From Bradyrhizobium sp. (GTDB taxonomy: Bacteria > Pseudomonadota > Alphaproteobacteria > Rhizobiales > Xanthobacteraceae), in the NCBI GenBank assembly GCA_025960445.1, contig JAICIT010000160.1:1-6362 (forward strand): a DNA stretch of 6,362 nucleotides, written 5' to 3'. Positions 1 through 6,163 of this stretch are shown here, in pieces; the stretch's first letter is position 1, and each line of letters begins with the position of its first letter. The notes under the pieces are model-generated. The model searched no databases and had not been told where the DNA came from. It saw only the letters and a list, made by a program, of their open reading frames with translations. Position numbers and translations under genes: made by a program.

Positions 1-1
1 A

Positions 2-343
2 GATTACCTGTCGCATTCGCACGGCGAAGGCTTCTTGCGTTTCTTTGAAGAGCGCTGCCAGGAGCAAGGTATCTATATCTTCGACGAACCGGAATCGGCG
101 CTGTCTCCATCTCGCCAAATCGAATTCCTGAAGCTGATGCGCCGGATGGATGCCTCCCAGCATTGCCAGATCATCATGGCCACGCACTCACCAATGCTGA
201 TGGCGTATCCCGACGCACGCCTGTTCCGTCTGTGGAAGTATGGACTGGAGCCGGTAAGTATCGAACAGACCGATCATTACAGGGTGATGCGCGAATTCTG
301 CGCGGATCCAGCCAGCTTCATCGAAGCGGCAATAGATGAATAA
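2..343 (+). CDS. ABC/SMC-like AAA family ATPase, C-terminal part (5' end outside window)
   Basis: This is the last 113 codons of a P-loop ATPase; the reading frame is open from the window's first bases to a TAA at 341-343. Visible motifs, in order, are a signature-like SHSHGEG stretch, the Walker B segment IYIFDEPE, the D-loop SALSP and the switch histidine in MATHSP. The Walker A half lies upstream of the window. It aligns without gaps to the C-terminus of the next gene, with 20 differences in 113 residues (82% identity). The family is the soluble single-domain 'predicted ATPase' group (COG3910-like, from recall), whose cellular role is not established. A TTG at 35 could be mistaken for a start, but conserved motif residues lie before it, so it is internal. 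The extreme C-terminus is the most diverged part relative to the paralogue. Confidence 0.85.
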   Translation, partial: DYLSHSHGEGFLRFFEERCQEQGIYIFDEPESALSPSRQIEFLKLMRRMDASQHCQIIMATHSPMLMAYPDARLFRLWKYGLEPVSIEQTDHYRVMREFCADPASFIEAAIDE

Positions 344-396
344 TCAATCCGCATCGGTGACGCGGCGCATCGGGCGCAACACTTTAGGCCGACCCA

Positions 397-1164
397 GTGT
401 CAGCTAGACGAGACCGTAACATTCGACTCCCCGCGCCGTACCTCAGGCGGATATGGCTCGACGCCGGTCGGGTGACTGACCGCGCCGCGTATCCGTTCTG
501 CCTCTCATATTTGCGGGACGATTTCGAGCTGAGCTTCGATCGATCCATCACCATCATCGCGGGAGAGAATGGCACCGGTAAATCCACCTTGCTGGAGGGT
601 ATTGCCGTGCTCGCGGGATATGACGAAGCGGGCGGCGGCAAGGGCTATATGCCCGTCGATCATTCGAAGGCGATCGAGAAAATGGGCGGGCAGCTTTCAA
701 AGGCGCTGCGCGCCGCATGGCTGCCGAAGATTACGAACGGCTGGTTTTTTCGGGCGGAGAGCTTCTTCTCGGTTGCGCGCTACCAGGACGAGGTCAACAT
801 GGAATATGGAGGAACGCCGCCTGATTATCTCTCCCATTCCCACGGCGAAGGATTCCTGCGGTTTTTTGAAGAGCGCTGCCAAGAGCAGGGTATCTTTATC
901 TTCGACGAACCGGAATCGGCGCTGTCGCCGGCACGTCAGATCGAGTTCCTGAAGCTGATGAGCCGGATGGATGCGGCGCAAAATTGCCAGATCATCATGG
1001 CCACGCACTCGCCGATGCTGATGGCTTATCCCAATGCGCGCCTGCTGCGGCTTTCGAAATCTGGCCTGGAGCCGGTGACCATCGAAGAGACGGATCACTA
1101 CAAGGTCATGCGCGAATTCTGCGCAGATCCGGTGGCGTTCGTGCAATCGGCAATGGAGAAATAG
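397..1164 (+). CDS. ABC/SMC-like AAA family ATPase (complete paralogue)
   Basis: This is a 255-residue soluble P-loop ATPase with every expected motif. Walker A GENGTGKS is at residues 56-63, after the beta strand SITIIA. A signature-like SHSHGEG is at about 146-152, Walker B IFIFDEPE at 166-173 with catalytic E171, the D-loop SALSP at 174-178, and the switch histidine H204 in MATHSP. There is no signal peptide or membrane segment. It resembles the COG3910-type single-domain ATPases related to the ABC/SMC/RecF fold; substrate and partner are unknown. The start is GTG at 397: an in-frame TAG at 385-387 blocks extension, and no ATG occurs before residue 85, beyond Walker A. The ribosome binding site is poor (AGG at 386-388), so expression may be weak or coupled to the upstream paralogue, which ends 53 bp earlier. 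It converges on uvrA with a 46-bp gap. Confidence 0.88.
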   Translation: MSARRDRNIRLPAPYLRRIWLDAGRVTDRAAYPFCLSYLRDDFELSFDRSITIIAGENGTGKSTLLEGIAVLAGYDEAGGGKGYMPVDHSKAIEKMGGQLSKALRAAWLPKITNGWFFRAESFFSVARYQDEVNMEYGGTPPDYLSHSHGEGFLRFFEERCQEQGIFIFDEPESALSPARQIEFLKLMSRMDAAQNCQIIMATHSPMLMAYPNARLLRLSKSGLEPVTIEETDHYKVMREFCADPVAFVQSAMEK

Positions 1165-1181
1165 TTCGCGGGGCACTTATC

Positions 1182-1203
1182 TGGCCGAATCTCGCGACGG
1201 CCA
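1182..1203. other. Small hairpin between convergent ATPase and uvrA genes
   Basis: A perfect 6-bp inverted repeat (TGGCCG/CGGCCA, 10-base loop) lies in the 46-bp gap between two convergent stop codons. Such a position suits a bidirectional transcription end, but neither strand has a T-run after the stem, so it is not a convincing intrinsic terminator. I see no better one for either gene. Confidence 0.25.
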
Positions 1204-1210
1204 AACTCGT

Positions 1211-4189
1211 CTACTCGGCCGCTTCGCTTGCGCCGCCTTTCCGCGACTTGCCTATCTTCGCCAGCACCGGCGCCAGGAATTTGCCCGTATAACTTCTCGG
1301 CGCCTTGACGATGTCTTCGGGCGGACCCCAGGCTACGATCTCGCCGCCGCCATCGCCACCTTCAGGACCGAGGTCGATCACCCAATCCGCGGTCTTGATG
1401 ACCTCGAGATTGTGCTCGATCACCACGACGGTGTTTCCCTGCGATACCAACTCGTGCAGCACTTCCAATAGCTTCTTCACATCGTGAAAATGCAGCCCCG
1501 TGGTCGGCTCGTCGAGGATGTAAAGCGTACGGCCGGTGGCGCGCTTCGACAATTCCTTCGCCAGCTTGACCCGTTGGGCCTCGCCGCCCGATAGCGTCGT
1601 GGCCTGCTGGCCGACGTGAATATAATCGAGGCCGACGCGGTGCAGCGTCTTGAAGGTTTCGCGCACGCGCGGGACCGCCTTGAAGAACTCGGCGGCTTCT
1701 TCCACCGTCATGTCCAATACATCAGCGATCGATTTACCCTTGAACAGCACCTCCAGCGTCTCGCGATTGTAGCGCTTGCCCTTGCAGACGTCGCAGGTGA
1801 CGTAAACGTCCGGCAGGAAGTGCATCTCGATCTTGATAACGCCGTCACCCTGGCAAGCCTCGCAGCGACCGCCTTTGACGTTGAAGGAAAACCGCCCCGG
1901 CTCGTAACCGCGCGCCTTTGCCTCGGGCAATCCCGCGAACCATTCGCGGATCGGCGTGAACGCACCGGTATAGGTCGCGGGATTGGAGCGCGGAGTGCGG
2001 CCGATCGGGGACTGGTCGATATCGATGATTTTGTCGATATGCTCCAAACCCTCGATGCGGTCGTGCGGCGCGGCGCCCTCGCTGGCGTTGTTGAGCTTGC
2101 GCGCGATCGCCTTGTAAAGAGTATCGATCAGCAGCGTCGATTTGCCGCCGCCGGAAACGCCGGTGACGCAGGTGAAGAGGCCCAGCGGAATCTCCGCCGA
2201 GACGTTCTTCAGATTGTTACCGCGCGCGTTGACCACCTTAATCGTGCGACGGTGATTCGGCGGTCGACGTTCGGGGATCTCGACGGACAATTCGCCCGTG
2301 AGATATTTGCCGGTCAGCGAGCTCGGACTATTCATGATGTCGGCGGGCGTGCCTTGCGCGACGATATGGCCGCCATGCATGCCGGCACCCGGGCCGATGT
2401 CCAGCACATGATCGGCGAGCCGAATCGCATCCTCGTCGTGCTCGACGACGATGACCGTGTTGCCGAGGTCGCGCAGCCGCTTCAACGTCTCCAACAGCCG
2501 CGCATTGTCGCGCTGGTGCAGCCCGATCGAGGGTTCATCCAGCACATAGAGGACGCCGGTCAAACCGGAGCCGATCTGTGAGGCCAGCCGGATGCGCTGG
2601 CTCTCGCCGCCGGACAGGGTACCGGAGGCGCGCGCAAGGGTCAGGTAGTTCAGGCCAACATCGAGCAGAAAGGACAACCGCTCGCGGATTTCCTTCAATA
2701 CGCGCGCCGCAATTTCGTTTTGCTGTGCGTTGAGAGCTTTCGGCACAGTCTCGAACCACTCGCCGGCGCGGCGCACCGATAATTCCGAGATCTCGCCGAT
2801 GTGCTTGTCTGCGATCTTGACGCACAGCGCTTCCGGCTTCAGCCGATACCCTTGGCAGGCCTCGCAGGGAATGTCCGAGAAGTATTTGGCGAGTTCCTCG
2901 CGCGCCCATTCGCTCTCGGTCTCGCGATAGCGGCGATCGATGTTGGTGATGACGCCCTCAAACGGCTTCCTTGTGTCATAGGAGCGCACGCCGTCTTCAT
3001 AGGAGAACTTGATCTCGTCCTCGCCGGAGCCGTGCAGGATGGCGTTCTGCGTCTTTTTCGGCAGGTCCTTCCATTTGGTATCGAGCGTGAACTTGTAGAA
3101 CTTGCCGAGCGCGGTGAGCGTCTGGATGTAATAGGGAGAAGATGATTTGGCCCAGGGTGCGATCGCGCCCCTGCGCAAAGTCAGCTCCTTGTCGGGAATC
3201 ACGAGTTCTTCATCGACATGCTGCTCGATGCCGAGCCCGCCGCAGGAAGGACACGCGCCATAGGGATTATTGAATGAGAACAGCCGCGGTTCGATTTCCG
3301 GAATGGTGAAGCCGGATACCGGGCACGCGAATTTCTCCGAAAACAGAATCCGTTCAGGCCCGCTCTTGTCGTGGATCTTTGCCGTCTTCTTGTCCGGCTT
3401 TTTCTCATCGGCGGCGGAGGCGGGCGGATCAGCATATTCGATAACGGCCAAGCCTTCCGCCAACTTCAGCGCGGTCTCGAAGCTCTCGGCCAAACGCTGG
3501 CCGATATCCGACCGCACAACGATTCGGTCCACGACTACGTCGATATCGTGAGGGAATTTCTTATCCAGAACCGGTGCTTCCGCCAGTTCGTAAAACGTCC
3601 CGTCTATCTTGACCCGCTGAAATCCCTTCTTGAGATATTCGGCGAGTTCCTTGCGGTACTCGCCCTTGCGGCCGCGCACGACCGGCGCCAGCAGATAAAG
3701 CCGGGTGCCCTCGGGTAATGCGAGCACGCGATCGACCATCTGCGAGACGATCTGGCTCTCGATCGGCAACCCGGTTGCGGGCGAATAAGGAACGCCAACG
3801 CGCGCCCATAACAGCCGCATGTAATCGTATATTTCGGTCACCGTGCCTACGGTCGAACGCGGATTCTTCGAAGTTGTCTTCTGCTCGATAGAGATCGCCG
3901 GTGACAACCCATCGATCTGGTCGACATCCGGCTTCTGCATCATTTCCAGGAATTGGCGCGCGTAGGCCGACAACGACTCGACGTAGCGGCGCTGTCCCTC
4001 GGCGTAGATGGTGTCGAACGCCAACGATGATTTGCCCGAGCCGGATAAGCCGGTGAAAACCACGAGCTTGTCGCGCGGGATTTCCAGGTCGATGTTCTTG
4101 AGGTTGTGCTCGCGCGCACCGCGAATCGTTATCGCGCGCGTCCCGGAGCCCACAGTCGATTGGCGCTTCGCCCTGATCACTTCATCCAT
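1211..4189 (-). CDS. uvrA: Excinuclease ABC subunit A (UvrA)
   Basis: UvrA is the ATP-dependent damage-sensing subunit of nucleotide excision repair; it dimerises and loads UvrB at lesions in the cytoplasm. The 992-residue protein has two ABC ATPase modules. Module 1 has Walker A GLSGSGKS (47-54), signature LSGGESQ (525-531) and Walker B LYVLDEPS (547-554). Module 2 has Walker A GVSGGGKS (677-684), signature LSGGEAQ (866-872) and Walker B LYILDEPT (889-896). The second zinc module has four cysteines (C776, C779, C799, C802). The first has C289, C313 and C316, but serine at 292 where the second cysteine would be. A lysine-rich stretch (about 253-280) precedes it. I chose ATG at 4189 because the protein then begins [10 protein letters not shown], close to the usual family start, with GGAAA at 4197-4201 as ribosome binding site. 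An ATG at 4261 would add 24 unconserved-looking residues. Control is probably by LexA at 4274-4288. Confidence 0.97.
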   Translation of the reverse strand: MDEVIRAKRQSTVGSGTRAITIRGAREHNLKNIDLEIPRDKLVVFTGLSGSGKSSLAFDTIYAEGQRRYVESLSAYARQFLEMMQKPDVDQIDGLSPAISIEQKTTSKNPRSTVGTVTEIYDYMRLLWARVGVPYSPATGLPIESQIVSQMVDRVLALPEGTRLYLLAPVVRGRKGEYRKELAEYLKKGFQRVKIDGTFYELAEAPVLDKKFPHDIDVVVDRIVVRSDIGQRLAESFETALKLAEGLAVIEYADPPASAADEKKPDKKTAKIHDKSGPERILFSEKFACPVSGFTIPEIEPRLFSFNNPYGACPSCGGLGIEQHVDEELVIPDKELTLRRGAIAPWAKSSSPYYIQTLTALGKFYKFTLDTKWKDLPKKTQNAILHGSGEDEIKFSYEDGVRSYDTRKPFEGVITNIDRRYRETESEWAREELAKYFSDIPCEACQGYRLKPEALCVKIADKHIGEISELSVRRAGEWFETVPKALNAQQNEIAARVLKEIRERLSFLLDVGLNYLTLARASGTLSGGESQRIRLASQIGSGLTGVLYVLDEPSIGLHQRDNARLLETLKRLRDLGNTVIVVEHDEDAIRLADHVLDIGPGAGMHGGHIVAQGTPADIMNSPSSLTGKYLTGELSVEIPERRPPNHRRTIKVVNARGNNLKNVSAEIPLGLFTCVTGVSGGGKSTLLIDTLYKAIARKLNNASEGAAPHDRIEGLEHIDKIIDIDQSPIGRTPRSNPATYTGAFTPIREWFAGLPEAKARGYEPGRFSFNVKGGRCEACQGDGVIKIEMHFLPDVYVTCDVCKGKRYNRETLEVLFKGKSIADVLDMTVEEAAEFFKAVPRVRETFKTLHRVGLDYIHVGQQATTLSGGEAQRVKLAKELSKRATGRTLYILDEPTTGLHFHDVKKLLEVLHELVSQGNTVVVIEHNLEVIKTADWVIDLGPEGGDGGGEIVAWGPPEDIVKAPRSYTGKFLAPVLAKIGKSRKGGASEAAE

Positions 4190-4273
4190 GTCGCGATTTC
4201 CGGGCACGTGACCGCGCCGTGTTTGACGCACACTTCCGGAACAACCGGGGTCGGACGCCATCGGATAAACTCA

Positions 4274-4288
4274 GAACGTAGGAAGAAC
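4274..4288 (-). promoter_or_regulatory. LexA (SOS) operator for uvrA
   Basis: The plus strand reads GAACGTAGGAAGAAC, exactly GAAC-N7-GAAC; read toward uvrA this is GTTC-N7-GTTC, the known LexA box of alphaproteobacteria. It ends 84 bp before the chosen uvrA ATG, and uvrA is a recognised member of the alphaproteobacterial LexA regulon. A TTTATC on the minus strand just downstream (about 4263-4268) could be a -10 element, but no good -35 is visible. The operator assignment is by motif and context; LexA itself is not in this window. Confidence 0.8.
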
Positions 4289-4400
4289 GCGCAGGGATTT
4301 CCAGTGCTTGCTGCATCCAATCAACTGTTTTGCGCATGCCGCGTGTCCGCAATCTGATCGTTGGAGAAGGATCTTCGATGGCGCCTGACATGCCAAAAGC

Positions 4401-4433
4401 GCAAAGAAAAAGGCCGGCGCAAGGCCGGCCTTT
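4401..4433 (-). terminator. Intrinsic terminator of the outer-membrane protein gene
   Basis: On the minus strand a perfect 10-bp stem (AAAGGCCGGC / GCCGGCCTTT, arms at 4424-4433 and 4409-4418, 5-base loop) is followed by a T-rich run TTTTTCTTT. It starts 28 bp after the stop codon of the outer-membrane protein gene, the normal place for Rho-independent termination. It separates that gene from uvrA downstream on the same strand, so the two are probably not co-transcribed. The plus-strand reading has only three T's after the stem. Confidence 0.88.
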
Positions 4434-4461
4434 CGAAATTGAAGATCAGTTCGGGTTGCGA

Positions 4462-5235
4462 TCAGTACTTCGCGACCACCGGACCGCCCCAGCGGTAGTT
4501 CACGCGAACGGTTGCCATGTCCACATCCTGACGGATGCGGTCGCTTGCCGTGAACGTGCCCGCCGGAACACCAAATGTGCCCACTGCGGTGAAATCGACG
4601 TTGCGGTCGCCCATGAACAAGTGGTCGTACTCAAAGCCAACCGACCAATTCGGAGCAAAGCCGAATTCAACGCCCGCACCAACTACAGCGCCCCAGCGCG
4701 TTTCATTGGCTCGATCGAACTGAATTCCGGTGGGGATATCGAACGTCCTGTAGTGGTCGCTTGTGACCGCTGCGCCGCCCTTCACGTACAGCAGGGCATT
4801 GTTCCAAGCCCAGCCGACCTGACCGGTGAACAGGCCGATGGCATCGATCTTTGATTCGTTCCGGAACCCTGATTGCAAGCTGGTGTTCGAACCCTTGAGG
4901 TCAGCCCAGTTGCCCTGTGCTTCCAAACCGAAAACCCAGGAACTCGCCTGCCAGCGATAGCCGATCTGACCACCGACTGTGCCGCCCGTGGCGTCATGGC
5001 AACCTTCGGCCGCGGCAGGAATCGGACCCAAACCGTCGTTTATGAGATCCCAGCATTTGTGGCTCCAAGCGCCGCCGCCGTTCAGACCGATGTAGAAGCC
5101 GCTCCAATCGTAGATAGCAGCGACCATCGGGGGCGGTGCCTTGGTATAGGGGCGTGCCGCAAGATCAGCCGCTGAAGCAGGCGCGGCCAAACCCAACGCG
5201 ACGAGAGCAACCGTACCAAGCAAAATCTTCTTCAT
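4462..5235 (-). CDS. Outer-membrane beta-barrel protein, Omp25/Omp31 type
   Basis: This is a 257-residue surface protein of the small outer-membrane beta-barrel family (OMP_b-brl / Omp25-Omp31-RopB type in rhizobia and Brucella), expected to form an eight-stranded barrel; its function is structural or porin-like and not certain. A clear signal peptide is present: KK at 2-3, a hydrophobic core, and an APASA cleavage site after residue 22. The mature protein begins ADLAARPYTKAPPP, then the first strand YDWSGFYIGLNGG. Alternating Gly/aromatic strands follow, and the last strand is VRVNYRWGG followed by PVVAKY. Two cysteines (C61, C79) flank the first predicted surface loop and could form a disulfide. 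The start is ATG at 5235, preceded by AAGGA with 9-base spacing; the open frame runs upstream to 5373, but that would bury the signal peptide. It has its own terminator at 4401-4433 and is divergent from ssb. Confidence 0.93.
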   Translation of the reverse strand: MKKILLGTVALVALGLAAPASAADLAARPYTKAPPPMVAAIYDWSGFYIGLNGGGAWSHKCWDLINDGLGPIPAAAEGCHDATGGTVGGQIGYRWQASSWVFGLEAQGNWADLKGSNTSLQSGFRNESKIDAIGLFTGQVGWAWNNALLYVKGGAAVTSDHYRTFDIPTGIQFDRANETRWGAVVGAGVEFGFAPNWSVGFEYDHLFMGDRNVDFTAVGTFGVPAGTFTASDRIRQDVDMATVRVNYRWGGPVVAKY

Positions 5236-5302
5236 CGTAGGTCTTCCTTCCGGGAAGTGTTTCAATCCGTCGTGACCCGCATGGCCAGCAAATCTGAGTG
5301 CG

Positions 5303-5308
5303 AATATA
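5303..5308 (-). promoter_or_regulatory. Possible -10 element of the outer-membrane protein gene
   Basis: On the minus strand TATATT lies 67 bp before the ATG at 5235, inside an otherwise GC-rich region. No recognisable -35 hexamer sits 16-18 bp upstream, so this is a weak promoter candidate based on the -10 alone. Confidence 0.25.
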
Positions 5309-5409
5309 CCCGCTTTGGCCAGAAAAGCCGTCTCCGAAATGCAACACTCGCTGGCGAAGTAACGCTGGCCCAACCCAATGATTCATCGACGGTTTAGGGG
5401 AACTCGCGG

Positions 5410-5426
5410 GAACCCTGACATGGTTC
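5410..5426. promoter_or_regulatory. Inverted repeat GAACC-N7-GGTTC
   Basis: The sequence GAACCCTGACATGGTTC is an inverted repeat with 5-bp arms and a 7-base centre. A further GAAC at 5400-5403 precedes the left arm with a spacing of 6, one short of a LexA box. It could bind a dimeric regulator of either divergent gene or be chance; the short arms keep confidence low. Confidence 0.25.
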
Positions 5427-5472
5427 AGGCGCGCAGCTTTATTTCGATACCGCCGCGCGTTTCCTTTGGCCG

Positions 5473-5487
5473 GAACAAAACTGGAAC
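5473..5487 (+). promoter_or_regulatory. LexA (SOS) operator for ssb
   Basis: GAACAAAACTGGAAC is an exact GAAC-N7-GAAC match, the reverse complement of the alphaproteobacterial GTTC-N7-GTTC LexA box. It lies upstream of ssb, a known LexA-controlled gene in this class, and overlaps the -35 zone of the candidate promoter at 5481-5509, so bound LexA would block RNA polymerase. It is 169 bp before the ssb ATG. Confidence 0.8.
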
Positions 5488-5509
5488 AGGTCGAGCAGAG
5501 GTGCTATAT
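5481..5509 (+). promoter_or_regulatory. Candidate ssb promoter
   Basis: CTATAT at 5504-5509 is a plausible -10 element. The hexamer CTGGAA at 5481-5486, 17 bp upstream, is a weak -35 (about half matching TTGACA) and shares bases with the second GAAC of the LexA box. The overlap with the operator is the main support. If correct, the ssb transcript has a leader of about 140 bases. Confidence 0.35.
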
Positions 5510-5571
5510 GTGGATAACCGGGTATCATCGGTCTTGTGGGACTGGCGAGCGTATAGGGTCCGCCCGGGTGG

Positions 5572-5583
5572 TCCCCATGGGGA
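5572..5583. repeat. 12-bp perfect palindrome in the ssb leader
   Basis: TCCCCATGGGGA is a perfect 12-bp palindrome lying 73 bp before the ssb start and does not extend further. Without a loop it would be strained as an RNA hairpin, and its function, if any, is unknown. Confidence 0.3.
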
Positions 5584-5656
5584 TTTTCAACAGGCCGGGC
5601 GTCATAGCCGAAAGGCTCAGTCGCCGGCCAGGGTATTTACGAGAGTGGAGAGCGGT

Positions 5657-6145
5657 ATGGCGGGAAGCGTAAACAAGGTGATTCTGGTCGGAAATCTCGG
5701 CAAGGATCCCGAAATTCGGCGGACCCAAGACGGCCGGCCCATTGCTAACCTCAGCGTGGCGACCTCCGAGACCTGGCGCGACAAGGCGAGCGGCGAGCGG
5801 AAGGAAAAGACCGAATGGCATCGGGTCGTGATCTTCAATGAGGGTCTTTGCAAGATTGCCGAGCAATATCTGAAGAAGGGCGCCAAGGTTTACATCGAAG
5901 GCCAATTGCAAACTCGCAAATGGACTGACCAGAGTGGCGCCGACAAATACTCGACGGAAGTAGTGCTTCAAGGCTTCAACTCGGCACTGACAATGCTGGA
6001 TGGCCGCAGTGGCGGCGGCGGCAACTTTGGCTCCGATGATTCCGGTGGCGATTTCGGCTCAGGCGGTCCCTCCACGGCCGCACCACGAAGGGCGGTCGCA
6101 GCCGGTGCTCGCAACAGCGATATGGATGACGACATCCCATTCTGA
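5657..6145 (+). CDS. ssb: Single-stranded DNA-binding protein (SSB)
   Basis: SSB coats single-stranded DNA during replication, recombination and repair, and recruits partner enzymes through its C-terminal tip. The 162-residue protein starts [19 protein letters not shown], the canonical first strand of the OB fold, which spans about residues 4-112. Aromatic DNA-stacking positions matching E. coli W40, W54, F60 and W88 are present as W40, W54, F60 and W89. A glycine-rich disordered linker (about 116-138), then an Ala/Arg stretch, leads to the acidic tip MDDDIPF, the partner-binding motif, fully intact. I chose ATG at 5657 because it has GGAG six bases upstream and begins exactly at the conserved domain; the frame stays open upstream to 5378, but that part has no SSB similarity. 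Expression is probably SOS-inducible through the box at 5473-5487. No terminator follows, so the next gene is likely co-transcribed. Confidence 0.97.
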   Translation: MAGSVNKVILVGNLGKDPEIRRTQDGRPIANLSVATSETWRDKASGERKEKTEWHRVVIFNEGLCKIAEQYLKKGAKVYIEGQLQTRKWTDQSGADKYSTEVVLQGFNSALTMLDGRSGGGGNFGSDDSGGDFGSGGPSTAAPRRAVAAGARNSDMDDDIPF

Positions 6146-6163
6146 GAGGCCGCTGAATGAACC

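Larger units (their letters stand above)
2..1164 (+). repeat. Tandem gene duplication of the ATPase (821-bp offset)
   Basis: Positions 2-343 and 823-1164 align end to end at a constant offset of 821 bp with no insertion or deletion. My hand count gives about 61 mismatches over 342 bases (roughly 82% identity), similar to the protein identity. Similarity stops at the stop codons; the sequences just after them (from 344 and from 1165) do not match. The pattern fits an old tandem gene duplication, not a recent assembly or recombination repeat. The 5' limit of the first unit cannot be seen. Confidence 0.8.
5236..5656. other. Divergent intergenic region between the outer-membrane protein gene and ssb
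   Basis: These 421 bp contain no gene I can support. The left part (to about 5340) should hold the promoter and leader of the outer-membrane protein gene. The middle has an inverted repeat at 5410-5426 and the LexA-type box at 5473-5487. The right part (about 5510-5656) would be an ssb leader with a 12-bp palindrome at 5572-5583. Short open frames here lack coding support. Confidence 0.7.

Noticed and set aside
2..1164. The ATPase pair as a defence or toxin-antitoxin system
   Set aside because: There is no nuclease, toxin, helicase or mobile-element partner next to it in this window; only the two ATPases are visible, so a defence role would be speculation.
697..1176. Minus-strand open frame of 159 codons opposite the ATPase
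   Set aside because: It is the antisense of the conserved Walker B and H-loop region of the ATPase; the His/Arg-rich translation is typical of a shadow frame.
1616..2581. Long plus-strand open frame (321 codons) opposite uvrA
   Set aside because: It lies wholly within the certain uvrA gene on the other strand, its translation has no recognisable domain, and such antisense frames are common in GC-rich genes.
4190..4261. Upstream extension of uvrA to an ATG at 4261
   Set aside because: The extra 24 residues do not resemble the UvrA N-terminus, and the ATG at 4189 has a better-placed GGAAA and a family-like start.
4182..4391. Minus-strand open frame of 69 codons ending just inside uvrA
   Set aside because: It would contain the SOS operator and the probable uvrA promoter; its sequence shows no domain and no good ribosome binding site.
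4330..4854. Plus-strand open frame of 174 codons crossing the terminator and the outer-membrane gene
   Set aside because: It is antisense to the well-supported outer-membrane protein gene and runs through its terminator hairpin. The ATG at 4378 has a passable ribosome binding site, but the protein looks random.
5508..5672. Possible leader peptide of 54 codons overlapping the ssb start
   Set aside because: No ribosome binding site precedes the ATG, the composition is Arg/Gly/Trp-rich without family features, and the overlap with ssb looks fortuitous.
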